Shown here: positions 1 to 6,620 of the stretch, one piece after another | How the letters are laid out: every line of letters starts with the position of its first letter | How positions within the stretch are numbered: the first letter of the stretch is position 1 | From: Acidimicrobiaceae bacterium | GTDB lineage: Bacteria > Actinomycetota > Acidimicrobiia > Acidimicrobiales > Aldehydirespiratoraceae | Direction of reading: 5' to 3' | Length of the DNA: 6,744 bases | NCBI GenBank assembly: GCA_009840695.1 | Contig: VXNG01000154.1 | Location: 1-6,744 of the forward strand | Made by a program: the position numbers and the translations under genes | Notes under the pieces: generated by a model | What the model was told of the DNA's origin: nothing | The model's database searches: none | The model's input: only the letters and a program-made list of their open reading frames with translations

Positions 1-23
1 CCGCGCCGCGCCCGGCTCGACAT
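1..23 (-). CDS. Possible 5' end of the next gene (tentative)
   Basis: An ATG on the minus strand at 23-21 opens a frame that runs off the window and reads M-S-S-R-A-R-R, a short basic start. In related Actinomycetota the genes after mazG are often eno or a small basic FtsB/DivIC-like protein, so a gene beginning here would fit, but seven residues cannot identify it. No good Shine-Dalgarno precedes this ATG; the nearest purine run, GGACGGAG, is well upstream. A second open frame through the same bases is rich in D, E, A and P and has a TTG at about 48-46, so the true start and frame cannot be settled. Confidence 0.2.
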
Positions 24-55
24 CAACTTCGGGCGCCGCTCCGTCCAATCCCTCA

Positions 56-75
56 GCGTCCGTCGGTGCGGACGC
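56..75 (-). terminator. GC-rich hairpin just after mazG, possible terminator
   Basis: A perfect 7-bp inverted repeat (GCGTCCG, 6-nt loop, CGGACGC) begins 5 nt after the mazG stop codon. Six of the seven base pairs are G-C. No T tract follows on the minus strand (the next bases are TGAGGGATTGG), so it is not a canonical intrinsic terminator. High-GC Actinomycetota often use hairpins without a U tract, so it could end the operon transcript, pause polymerase or protect the mRNA 3' end. If the next gene starts at 23, the hairpin would lie in its leader. Confidence 0.35.
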
Positions 76-80
76 AGATT

Positions 81-842
81 CTATCCGTGGTCCTGCTCCA
101 GAGTGCGATAGTGGTGCCGGGCGCGCTCGGTGGCCGACCGGAGAGCATCCTCGGGATCGACCTTGAGACGCCGGCCCAACTCCACCGCAGCCAGCAGCAA
201 CTCGCCGAAACTGCGCTCGCTGCGATCAGCACGAAGCTCGGCCAGGGCCCGCTCCGTCTCGCCGAAGTCTCCCTCTGGACTGTCGCCGGCGAGGAGCCCC
301 GCGGCAGCGGCCCGCTTCTGCACCTTTACCGCCGACAGCAGGGCGGGCAGGGTACGGGGGATGCCGTCCATCACCGAGTCCCACCCCTTCTCCTGGAGCT
401 TGATGGCGTCCCAGTTGGTCCGCACCGCGTCGGCGTCAGAGGCCTCCACATCCCCGAAGACGTGGGGGTGGCGGGCCACCAGCTTGCGGCGGACCTGTTG
501 GGCCACGTCCGCGATGTCGAACGCGCCCCGCTCGGAGGCCAGATGGGCCTGGAACCACACCTGGTACAGCAGGTCGCCGAGCTCCTCGCACAGGTGCCGG
601 TCGAGATCCTCGATGTCGCCAGCTTCGGCCCCGGTCCGGGCGTCAAGGGTCTCCAGCGTCTCGTAGGTCTCCTCCAGAAGGTAACGCCGCAGGCTGGTAT
701 GGGTCTGCTCGCGATCCCACGGACACTGCTGGCGCAAGGTCTGCACCAACTCGTCGAGACGCAGGATCGCGCCGATCAGGCCACCGTCGGCATCCGCTTC
801 GTCACCAGTGCACGAGTCGCCTTCGGCAGCGTCTTCGTCCAC
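81..842 (-). CDS. mazG: MazG nucleoside triphosphate pyrophosphohydrolase
   Basis: MazG hydrolyses (d)NTPs to monophosphate and pyrophosphate in the cytosol, removing damaged nucleotides; in E. coli it also affects (p)ppGpp levels. The first all-alpha MazG domain is textbook: CPWDREQTH, then the metal-binding EETYE, then EELGDLLYQV, then ARHPHVFGD and NWDAIKLQEKG. The EExxE...ExxD metal ligands are all present. A second, weaker domain follows (VKVQKRAAAAG, then FGELLLAAVELGRRLKVDPEDAL) in which the metal-binding positions are changed. Length is about 253 residues, near the 263 of E. coli MazG. I chose GTG at 842-840: AGGGG sits 9 nt upstream, whereas the longer TTG start at 851 leaves almost no spacing. 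The N-terminus before the domain is about 20 acidic residues. It lies 15 nt after the parvulin lipoprotein and is presumably co-transcribed with it. Confidence 0.93.
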   Translation of the reverse strand: MDEDAAEGDSCTGDEADADGGLIGAILRLDELVQTLRQQCPWDREQTHTSLRRYLLEETYETLETLDARTGAEAGDIEDLDRHLCEELGDLLYQVWFQAHLASERGAFDIADVAQQVRRKLVARHPHVFGDVEASDADAVRTNWDAIKLQEKGWDSVMDGIPRTLPALLSAVKVQKRAAAAGLLAGDSPEGDFGETERALAELRADRSERSFGELLLAAVELGRRLKVDPEDALRSATERARHHYRTLEQDHG

Positions 843-851
843 GCGGCCCAA

Positions 852-856
852 CCCCT
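852..856 (-). promoter_or_regulatory. Ribosome binding site of mazG (decides the start)
   Basis: AGGGG on the minus strand lies between the TGA of the upstream lipoprotein gene (860-858) and mazG. It is 9 nt from the GTG at 842 but directly abuts the TTG at 851, so it supports GTG as the start. It is the clearest Shine-Dalgarno sequence in this window. Confidence 0.6.
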
Positions 857-857
857 G

Positions 858-1802
858 TCAGCCCAGCGGCTCGAGGACCACGCGGAACTGCTCGGGGTCC
901 CAGTACCCGTATCGCTCGTCGATCCGTACCTGAGGCGCGTAGCTCAACAGGACGGTCTCCTGCAGATTGATGAGCAACTGCTCGCGCTCGCCCTGCACCG
1001 CTGCCTGGGCTCGTTCGGCTGCCGCCAACTGGGCGTCCTCAGCCATGAAGGCCAGCCGTTCGGCGTCGAGTTGGGGATGGTTCCCGGGGGTAGCCGGGCC
1101 CGAGCTGATCACGTGGATCACGTGGAAGCCGAACTGAGACTCGGCCACCACTACCTGGCCGGGCTCGGCGGCGTAAGCGGCCGACTCGAAGGGAGCCACG
1201 AAGGAGCCCTCGACCACACAGCCGAGATCCCCGCCCAGCGATCCGCTGCCCGGATCCAGTGAGAGATCGATGGCGAGGAACTCGAACTCCTCCCCCGCGT
1301 CGAGGAGAGCCAGAACGGCGTCCGCCTCCGGTTGCGTCGCGACGAGGATGTGCCTCGAGCAGAGATGGCGCAGCGGGCCGGTGACCGGCGCGTCGGGCAC
1401 CTCGCGCTCGGCCCATTCCAGCGCGGCGAGGACTATCGCCCGCTGGCGGACGGCGACATCGCCGCCAGCGGCACCGGGCACGAAGGTGGGGTCCGCCTGG
1501 GTCATCTCGGCGACCGCCCGTGCCTCATGGTCGTTGGACACGGCCACTCCCCGATCGGCCAGCTCCAGCTCCACAGCCGAGAAGAACACCCAGTCGCTGA
1601 GCCAGAGAGCGGCCGCCTCGCGGGGTGCCCTCGCGGAGTTGCCGGGGTCCAGAGTGGCCAAGTAGTCGTCCAGGTCGTCGACCGTGTACTCCGCGCCGGC
1701 GACCTCGGCGGCCACCTCCGCGGAGGCGCCGCAGCCGGTCGCCAGGATCAAGACCGTCGCCGCGGCGGCGCCGACCGCTGCGATGGGGCGAACGAGGCTC
1801 AC
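858..1802 (-). CDS. SurA-like parvulin peptidyl-prolyl isomerase lipoprotein
   Basis: A predicted membrane-anchored folding factor of 314 residues. The N-terminus has R5, a hydrophobic stretch (residues 7-21) and a lipobox ending LATGC, with C24 as the likely lipidated cysteine. Residues about 30-135 form a helical SurA-N-type chaperone region. Residues about 148-232 are a parvulin domain: SRHILV with H151, LSLDPGSGSLGGDLG (181-194), FVAPFESAAY and FGFHVIHV with H227. The DPGS motif matches SurA-type rather than Pin1-type active sites. The C-terminal tail (about 245-314) is helical, with a YGYWDP motif I recall from actinobacterial homologues, and probably packs with the N-terminal region as in SurA. 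Two cysteines, C148 and C195, flank the parvulin core and could form a disulfide outside the cytoplasm. The start is GTG; its bases overlap the mfd stop as GTGA, implying translational coupling. A weak AGGG lies 10 nt upstream inside mfd. Clients are unknown. Confidence 0.88.
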   Translation of the reverse strand: MSLVRPIAAVGAAAATVLILATGCGASAEVAAEVAGAEYTVDDLDDYLATLDPGNSARAPREAAALWLSDWVFFSAVELELADRGVAVSNDHEARAVAEMTQADPTFVPGAAGGDVAVRQRAIVLAALEWAEREVPDAPVTGPLRHLCSRHILVATQPEADAVLALLDAGEEFEFLAIDLSLDPGSGSLGGDLGCVVEGSFVAPFESAAYAAEPGQVVVAESQFGFHVIHVISSGPATPGNHPQLDAERLAFMAEDAQLAAAERAQAAVQGEREQLLINLQETVLLSYAPQVRIDERYGYWDPEQFRVVLEPLG

Positions 1803-4800
1803 GAAATCTGAACCCTACCGTCGCCAGCCTGGTCGGCTGTGACCACGCCGGCCAACAGCGCGACGACTTGGTCGATCACCGGACCGGCGTCGGCCCTCAG
1901 CGGAACGTGCAGCTCTCGGGAGTCCTCCTTCAGAATGGCCCGGTCTCCGTAGAGCCGGCGAAGCCGTACCCGGCGGCTGGCCGGCAGGTCCACGGGAGCG
2001 AGGCGCGCCGCGAAGCGCGCCGCTGACAGAGCACCCCCGTCCCGGCGGGTGACCACCACTTCCGACACACCGGCCTGGAGGCATCCCACTCGCAGCCTGC
2101 CGATGGACAGCAGGGACTCGGCCGGCTCGGGCACGGGGCCGAACCGGTCGGTCCACTCGGCCCGGATGTCATCCAGCTCGTCGTGCTCGGTCACGGAGGC
2201 CAGACGGCGGTACGCCTCGAGGCGAGCCGCCTCGCGGCTGATGTAGGTAGCCGGGATGTGAGCGTCGACGGGCACCTCGATGCTCACCGCGGGCGGCTCC
2301 GGGATCGTCTCACCCCGCAGCTCGGCGACCGCTTCGTTGACTAGACGGCAGTACAGGTCGTACCCGACCGCGGCGATGTGTCCCGACTGGGCCTCGCCCA
2401 GCAGGTTGCCGGCGCCGCGTATCTCCAGATCGCGCATGGCGATCCGGTAGCCCGACCCGAGTTGCGTGGCTTCACCGATGGTCTTGAGCCGCTCGTAGGC
2501 GTCCTCGCTGAGCACGCTGCCGGTCGGGTGGAACAGGTAGGCGTAGGCCCTTCGCCCGGCCCGGCCCACCCGGCCCCGGATCTGGTGCAGCTGACCCAGT
2601 CCCAGCCGGTCGGCCCGATCCACCACCAGGGTGTTGACCGTAGGCATGTCGATGCCCGACTCGATGATGGTCGTGCACACCAGCACGTCGTAGCGGTAGT
2701 CGGCGAAGTCGAGCACGACCCGCTCGAGCGTGCCCTCGTCCATCTGGCCGTGGGCCACCGCCACCCGGGCCTCGGGGACCAGGGAACGCACCCGCTCGGC
2801 GGCATGCTCGATGTCGGCCACCCGGTTGTGGACGTAGAAGATCTGCCCCTCGCGTAGCAGTTCGCGTCTGATGGCCTCGGCCACGGGCCGGTCGGCGTGC
2901 TCCCCGACATAGGTGAGGATCGGCTGACGGTCGGCGGGCGGTGTGTCCAGCAGCGACATGTCGCGTATGCCGGTCAGGCTCATCTCCAGCGTCCGCGGCA
3001 CCGGCGTAGCGGTGAGCGTGAGCACGTCCACATCCGCTCGCATCGACTTGATGGCCTCTTTGTGGCGGACACCGAAACGCTGCTCCTCATCGATGACCAG
3101 CAGCCCCAAGCGCTTGAAGTTCACGTCGGCGGACAGCATCCGGTGGGTGCCCACCACCACATCCACCTCGCCGGCGGTGAGTCCCCGCAGCACCTCCCGA
3201 GCCTGCGGAGGGGTCAGGAATCGGCTCAGTGTCTCCACCCTCACACCGAACGGTGCGCAGCGGTGGAGGAATGTCTGGGTGTGCTGCTGGGCCAGCAGCG
3301 TCGTGGGCACCAGGACCGCGACCTGGTAGGAGTCCTGCACCGCCTTGAAGGCGGCCCGCACCGCTATCTCCGTCTTGCCGAAACCCACATCCCCCACGAT
3401 CAGGCGGTCCATGGGCATCGACCGCTCCATGTCGGTCTTGACGTCACCGATGGCCTGCAGCTGATCGCGCGTCTCGGAGTACTCGAAGGAGTCCTCCAGC
3501 TCTCGCTGCCACGGGGTGTCGGGCCCGAAGGAGCGCCCGGCCGTGGTCATGCGCTTCTGGTAGAGCACAACCAGTTCTTGGGCCACCTCGGCTACAGCCC
3601 GGCGCACCCGGCTCTTGGTGGCGGACCAGTCGGAGCCTCCCATGCGCGACAGTGTCGGCGCCTCCCCGCCGGTGTAGTGGCGGATCGAGTCGATCTGGTC
3701 GGAGGGCACGTAGAGCCGGTCGCCTCCCCGGTAGGCGAGCAGCAGGTACTCGCGCTCATGTCCGCCGATGGCCCTGCGCACCATCCCCTCGAATCTGGCT
3801 ACCCCGTGATGCTGATGAACCACGAAGGCGCCCGGCGCGAGGTCGGCGAGGAAGCGGCGCTGGTCCCGCGATCGGGCTCTGGGGGGTCGGTGGGTGCGCC
3901 GCCGGCCCGTCACGTCGGTCTCGGACAGCAGCGCCAGCTTGATGTCACCCAGTACCGCGCCCCGGTCGAGGTTGGCGTCCAGCGACTCGACGCGGGCGCC
4001 GTGGTCGGCCAGCAAGGCGCTCAACCGATCCGCGGTCGAGTGCGGCGCACCCAGCATGACGTCGTATCCGTCGGCCGCCAGATCGCCCAGGCGCGCCGCC
4101 AGCGGTTCGATGCCCCCGTGGGTGCGGTCCCAGCCCGACGCGGTGAGCACCTGGGTGCCCGGTGAGTCGGGCGCGGTGGGAAGCATCCAGACGGGCGCGG
4201 TGACGCCGCCGAGCAGGTCCTCGAAGCCGCCGTGCAGCCGCGGCATCCCAGCCGCATCGGTGCCCCAGGTCTTGGCCAGTCCGGCCGCCAGATCCTCCTC
4301 CTCGGCCAGGATCTCGTCGGCCCTGTCACCCAGCCGGCGGGGCTCGACCAGGGCTACCGCCCCGTCGTCTCCTACCAGATCCGGCACCACCGCGAGCCCT
4401 TCGACCAGCCAGGGCCACCACGACTCCATGCCTTCGAAGAGCCCTCCGTCGGCCAGCCGGTCCCACTGCTCGCGGCCCCAGGGCTGGCTCGCCACCAGTG
4501 ACGCGGCCCGCCTGCGCATGGCCGCATCGGGCCGTAACTCCCGGGCGGGATAGACCTCGACCTGCGCGAGTGATGCCACCGAGCGTTGGTCCCCTACCGA
4601 GAACTCGGTGATCCTGTCGACGTCGTCCCCCCAGAAGTCGATGCGAACCGGCGCCGCGGCTGTCGATCCGAAGACATCGACGATCGAGCCCCGCACTGCC
4701 ATCTCCCCCCGATGCTCCACCTGGTGCTCGCGCCGGTATCCGAACTCCGACAGGCGCTGGACCAGTTCGAACTGGTCACCGACGTCCCGGAGGCGCACGG

Positions 4801-5245
4801 TGACCGGCGCCGTTGCCGCGGCCGGGTCCACGAACTGGGCCAGCGCCCGGGCGGAGACGACCACCACAGCCGGTGAGCTGGCGGGGTCCGCCATCCGGTG
4901 CAGCACCCGGCAGCGGCGACCCATCGTCTCAACCGAGGGACTGACCCTCTCGAAGGGCAGTGTCTCCCAGGCCGGCAGCTCCTCAACCTCGCTGCGCCCC
5001 AGGAAGGCAGCGAGATCCGCGGACAGGGTCTCGGCCTCTAGGCGCGTCGGCACCGCCACCAGCAGCGGCCGACGACCCGACGCCGCGCTGAGCCCGGCCA
5101 CTGCCATGGCCCGGGCCGCGGTGGGCACGGCCAGCGTGGCCGTGCGCCGCCCCAGCAGCGACAGGAGCGCGGGATGCTCGGCCAGCCGGGGCAGCAGCCG
5201 GCGCAGACCGTCCCGGCGCTCAGACTCTCCAGCCACGACGCCCAT
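1799..5245 (-). CDS. mfd: Transcription-repair coupling factor Mfd
   Basis: Mfd binds RNA polymerase stalled at DNA lesions, pushes it off using ATP-driven dsDNA translocation, and recruits UvrA for excision repair. The 1148-residue length matches E. coli Mfd (1148). Domains in order: a UvrB-like module (about 35-330, with LPAWETLPFERVSPS near 90 and RIDFWGDDVDRITEF at 201), a variable middle and Arg-rich linker (about 440-465), the RNA-polymerase-interacting domain (about 470-530, FVVHQHHGVARFEGM), then a RecG-like translocase. The translocase has Walker A GDVGFGKTEIA (618-628, K624), DEEQ (719-722), TATPVPRTLEMSL (745-757), HGQM (832) and QIRGRVGRAGR (888-898), and is followed by the C-terminal TRCF domain that regulates UvrA access. 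All key motifs are intact. The ATG at 5245 lacks a clear Shine-Dalgarno; it lies 35 nt after the pth stop and overlaps a TGA of the extended pth frame as TGATG. The gene ends in a 4-nt overlap with the lipoprotein gene. Confidence 0.98.
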   Translation of the reverse strand: MGVVAGESERRDGLRRLLPRLAEHPALLSLLGRRTATLAVPTAARAMAVAGLSAASGRRPLLVAVPTRLEAETLSADLAAFLGRSEVEELPAWETLPFERVSPSVETMGRRCRVLHRMADPASSPAVVVVSARALAQFVDPAAATAPVTVRLRDVGDQFELVQRLSEFGYRREHQVEHRGEMAVRGSIVDVFGSTAAAPVRIDFWGDDVDRITEFSVGDQRSVASLAQVEVYPARELRPDAAMRRRAASLVASQPWGREQWDRLADGGLFEGMESWWPWLVEGLAVVPDLVGDDGAVALVEPRRLGDRADEILAEEEDLAAGLAKTWGTDAAGMPRLHGGFEDLLGGVTAPVWMLPTAPDSPGTQVLTASGWDRTHGGIEPLAARLGDLAADGYDVMLGAPHSTADRLSALLADHGARVESLDANLDRGAVLGDIKLALLSETDVTGRRRTHRPPRARSRDQRRFLADLAPGAFVVHQHHGVARFEGMVRRAIGGHEREYLLLAYRGGDRLYVPSDQIDSIRHYTGGEAPTLSRMGGSDWSATKSRVRRAVAEVAQELVVLYQKRMTTAGRSFGPDTPWQRELEDSFEYSETRDQLQAIGDVKTDMERSMPMDRLIVGDVGFGKTEIAVRAAFKAVQDSYQVAVLVPTTLLAQQHTQTFLHRCAPFGVRVETLSRFLTPPQAREVLRGLTAGEVDVVVGTHRMLSADVNFKRLGLLVIDEEQRFGVRHKEAIKSMRADVDVLTLTATPVPRTLEMSLTGIRDMSLLDTPPADRQPILTYVGEHADRPVAEAIRRELLREGQIFYVHNRVADIEHAAERVRSLVPEARVAVAHGQMDEGTLERVVLDFADYRYDVLVCTTIIESGIDMPTVNTLVVDRADRLGLGQLHQIRGRVGRAGRRAYAYLFHPTGSVLSEDAYERLKTIGEATQLGSGYRIAMRDLEIRGAGNLLGEAQSGHIAAVGYDLYCRLVNEAVAELRGETIPEPPAVSIEVPVDAHIPATYISREAARLEAYRRLASVTEHDELDDIRAEWTDRFGPVPEPAESLLSIGRLRVGCLQAGVSEVVVTRRDGGALSAARFAARLAPVDLPASRRVRLRRLYGDRAILKEDSRELHVPLRADAGPVIDQVVALLAGVVTADQAGDGRVQIS

Positions 5246-5300
5246 CAGGACGCGTTGAAGCGGTCGGGCACCACAGTCGCTCAGGGTGCGTTGAAGCGGT
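5245..5300 (-). repeat. Direct repeat duplicating the pth 3' end before mfd
   Basis: Two 20-nt direct copies, 5281-5300 and 5245-5264, agree at 18 of 20 positions and are exactly 36 nt (12 codons) apart. The upstream copy encodes the last residues of Pth, NRFNAP-stop. The downstream copy, read in the same frame, encodes DRFNAS-stop, and its TGA shares one base with the mfd ATG. The 16 nt between the copies show no similarity to the bases upstream of the first copy. The pattern suggests partial duplication of the pth end, after which the ribosome stops 36 nt earlier or later than in the ancestor. Confidence 0.75.
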
Positions 5301-5883
5301 TCATAGTGGGTTCGAGGCCGTGGTCGAGGAAATGCTCGATGGCGTCGGCGGCCCGCTCGACAGTGGCCTCCAATCCGGCTCTCTCCACCCGGCCCGGCCG
5401 CTTGAGCACGTAGTCGCCTCCCGTGGGGGTGGCGTCAGGTCGGCCGACGCCGATGCGCACGCGAGTGAAGGCATCGCTGCGCAGGTGGGCGCGGATCGAT
5501 CGCAGGCCCTTGTGCCCTGCGATCCCGCCACCGGTCTTGACCTTGAGGCGCCCGACGGGCAGGTCCAACTCGTCGTGCACGACCACCAGGTTGCTCAAGT
5601 CCCTGATCCTGAAGCGACGCACGAGCGGCCCGACCGCCCGACCGGACTCGTTCATCCACGTGATGGGAGCAGCCACCGCGACTCGCCGCTCGGCCAGGCG
5701 CAACTCGCACACCAGGGCCTGCTGGCGCCGAGCGCGGCGCAGCCGCCCACCGTGGCGCCGCACGAGCTCGTCCACCACCCAGCGGCCCGCGTTGTGCCGG
5801 GTGCGGGCGTAGTCATCGCCCGGATTCCCCAGACCAACCACCAGCATGTCAGCCGAGGAGCCGGAGCGCGAGCCGATTGCCAT
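5281..5883 (-). CDS. pth: Peptidyl-tRNA hydrolase
   Basis: Pth cleaves the ester bond of peptidyl-tRNA released from stalled ribosomes, recycling tRNA in the cytosol. The 200 residues cover the whole family (E. coli has 194). Visible motifs: VVGLGNPG with N20, TRHNAG with catalytic H30, ITWMNESG with N78, VVHDELDLPVGRLKVK with D104, and GGGIAGHKGLRSI (118-130). In the last motif K125 sits where E. coli has substrate-binding N114. The C-terminus is the usual helix ending MNRFN. The ATG at 5883 gives a 12-residue extension before the core; ATG at 5847 (M13) would give a 188-residue protein starting at the usual place. Neither has a good Shine-Dalgarno. I keep the longer form because actinobacterial homologues often have such a tail. 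It follows rplY by 24 nt, a common pairing in bacteria. The end is partly duplicated downstream. Confidence 0.97.
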   Translation of the reverse strand: MAIGSRSGSSADMLVVGLGNPGDDYARTRHNAGRWVVDELVRRHGGRLRRARRQQALVCELRLAERRVAVAAPITWMNESGRAVGPLVRRFRIRDLSNLVVVHDELDLPVGRLKVKTGGGIAGHKGLRSIRAHLRSDAFTRVRIGVGRPDATPTGGDYVLKRPGRVERAGLEATVERAADAIEHFLDHGLEPTMNRFNAP

Positions 5884-5907
5884 TAGAGCACGGCCCGCCG
5901 GCCGGCC

Positions 5908-6579
5908 TCAGGACTCGTCTTCTGCTGCGGCTGCCTCTTCTTCATCGGCGGCCTCGCCCATGATGATGAGCGCCTCCGCCGCCTCCTCCTCGGCCTTCTG
6001 CTGGCGCAGGTACTCCTTCGTGGAGCGGGTGATGAGGCCCACTGCGAAGGTGGCGTCCGGATCGCCGGCCGCGGTGACGCCCGAGGGTAGCTCGATGTCG
6101 CTCACTCGCAGCGACGAACCGACCTCCAGATCGCTGACATCCGCGGTGACCTCGACCGGGATGTCGGCCGGCTTGGCCAGCACCGGCAGGTGATGCATTA
6201 CCTGGTCCACCATCCCGCTGGCCTGCGTGACCTTCTTGGCCTCGCCCATGAGCACGAGAGGAACGTCCACCTCTACTTCTTGGTCGGGATCGATCCGCAG
6301 AAAGTCCACGTGAAGCACGTCGCGGCGGACAGGGTGACGCTGCAGATCCTTGACGATGGACAGCTGCTTGCCGCCGTCGACATCCAGCGTGATGAGAGCG
6401 TTGAGCCCGGCGTCAGTGTTCAGCGCAGCCCGCAGATCACCCGTGTCCACCGACACCGTCAACGGCTCCGAACCCATGCCGTACACCACCGCGGGCACAC
6501 GCCCGGTTCTGCGCAGCCGCCGGCTGGGCCGGGTGCCGCGCTCCCGGCCGGTTTCGGCCTTCACCAAGTTCCTAGCCAT
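5908..6579 (-). CDS. rplY: 50S ribosomal protein bL25, CTC/TL5 form
   Basis: bL25 binds 5S rRNA in the central protuberance of the large ribosomal subunit. The 223-residue protein is the long CTC/TL5 type, not the roughly 95-residue E. coli type. Residues about 4-95 are the 5S-binding domain (ETGRERGTRPSRRLRRTGRVPAVVYG, a basic loop, then IVKDLQRHPVRRDVLHVDFL). Residues about 100-183 form the second beta domain (VEVDVPLVLMGEAK, GMVDQVMHHL, DIPVEVTADVSDLEVGSSL). The last 40 residues are a low-complexity Ala/Glu tail, common in actinobacterial homologues. The start ATG at 6579 lies 30 nt after the prs stop and has no clear Shine-Dalgarno, so reinitiation after prs is plausible. Confidence 0.97.
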   Translation of the reverse strand: MARNLVKAETGRERGTRPSRRLRRTGRVPAVVYGMGSEPLTVSVDTGDLRAALNTDAGLNALITLDVDGGKQLSIVKDLQRHPVRRDVLHVDFLRIDPDQEVEVDVPLVLMGEAKKVTQASGMVDQVMHHLPVLAKPADIPVEVTADVSDLEVGSSLRVSDIELPSGVTAAGDPDATFAVGLITRSTKEYLRQQKAEEEAAEALIIMGEAADEEEAAAAEDES

Positions 6580-6597
6580 CCGCTTGAGGCTACCGCT

Positions 6598-6620
6598 AGA
6601 CCAGGTCCGTCAGACCAGGT
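6598..6620 (-). repeat. Short direct repeat at the prs stop codon
   Basis: The 9-mer ACCTGGTCT occurs twice on the minus strand, at 6620-6612 and 6606-6598. The first copy is the end of prs and runs into its TGA; the second lies in the prs-rplY gap and is followed by AG, giving TAG. The 14-nt offset is not a multiple of three, so unlike the pth case it does not repeat the reading frame. It may be coincidence. Confidence 0.4.

Noticed and set aside
66..1262. 398-codon open frame on the plus strand
   Set aside because: It lies antisense to mazG and the lipoprotein gene, both clearly recognised. The translation has no familiar motif and is typical of a frame kept open by high GC.
2341..2910. 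189-codon minus-strand frame inside mfd
   Set aside because: It is out of frame with the intact helicase motifs of mfd and has the Arg/Pro/Ser-rich composition of an alternate frame.
2897..4165. 422-codon open frame on the plus strand inside mfd
   Set aside because: It is entirely antisense to the mfd translocase and middle region. Its His/Gln/Val-rich composition is that of a reverse-strand shadow of a GC-rich gene.
5320..5886. 188-codon plus-strand frame opposite pth
   Set aside because: It is complementary to almost all of pth, which carries every family motif; no independent support.
5884..5907. GGCCGGCC-rich palindromic stretch between rplY and pth
   Set aside because: The self-complementary 8-mer is short, has no loop suitable for a terminator and no T tract. 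It is expected by chance in DNA this GC-rich.
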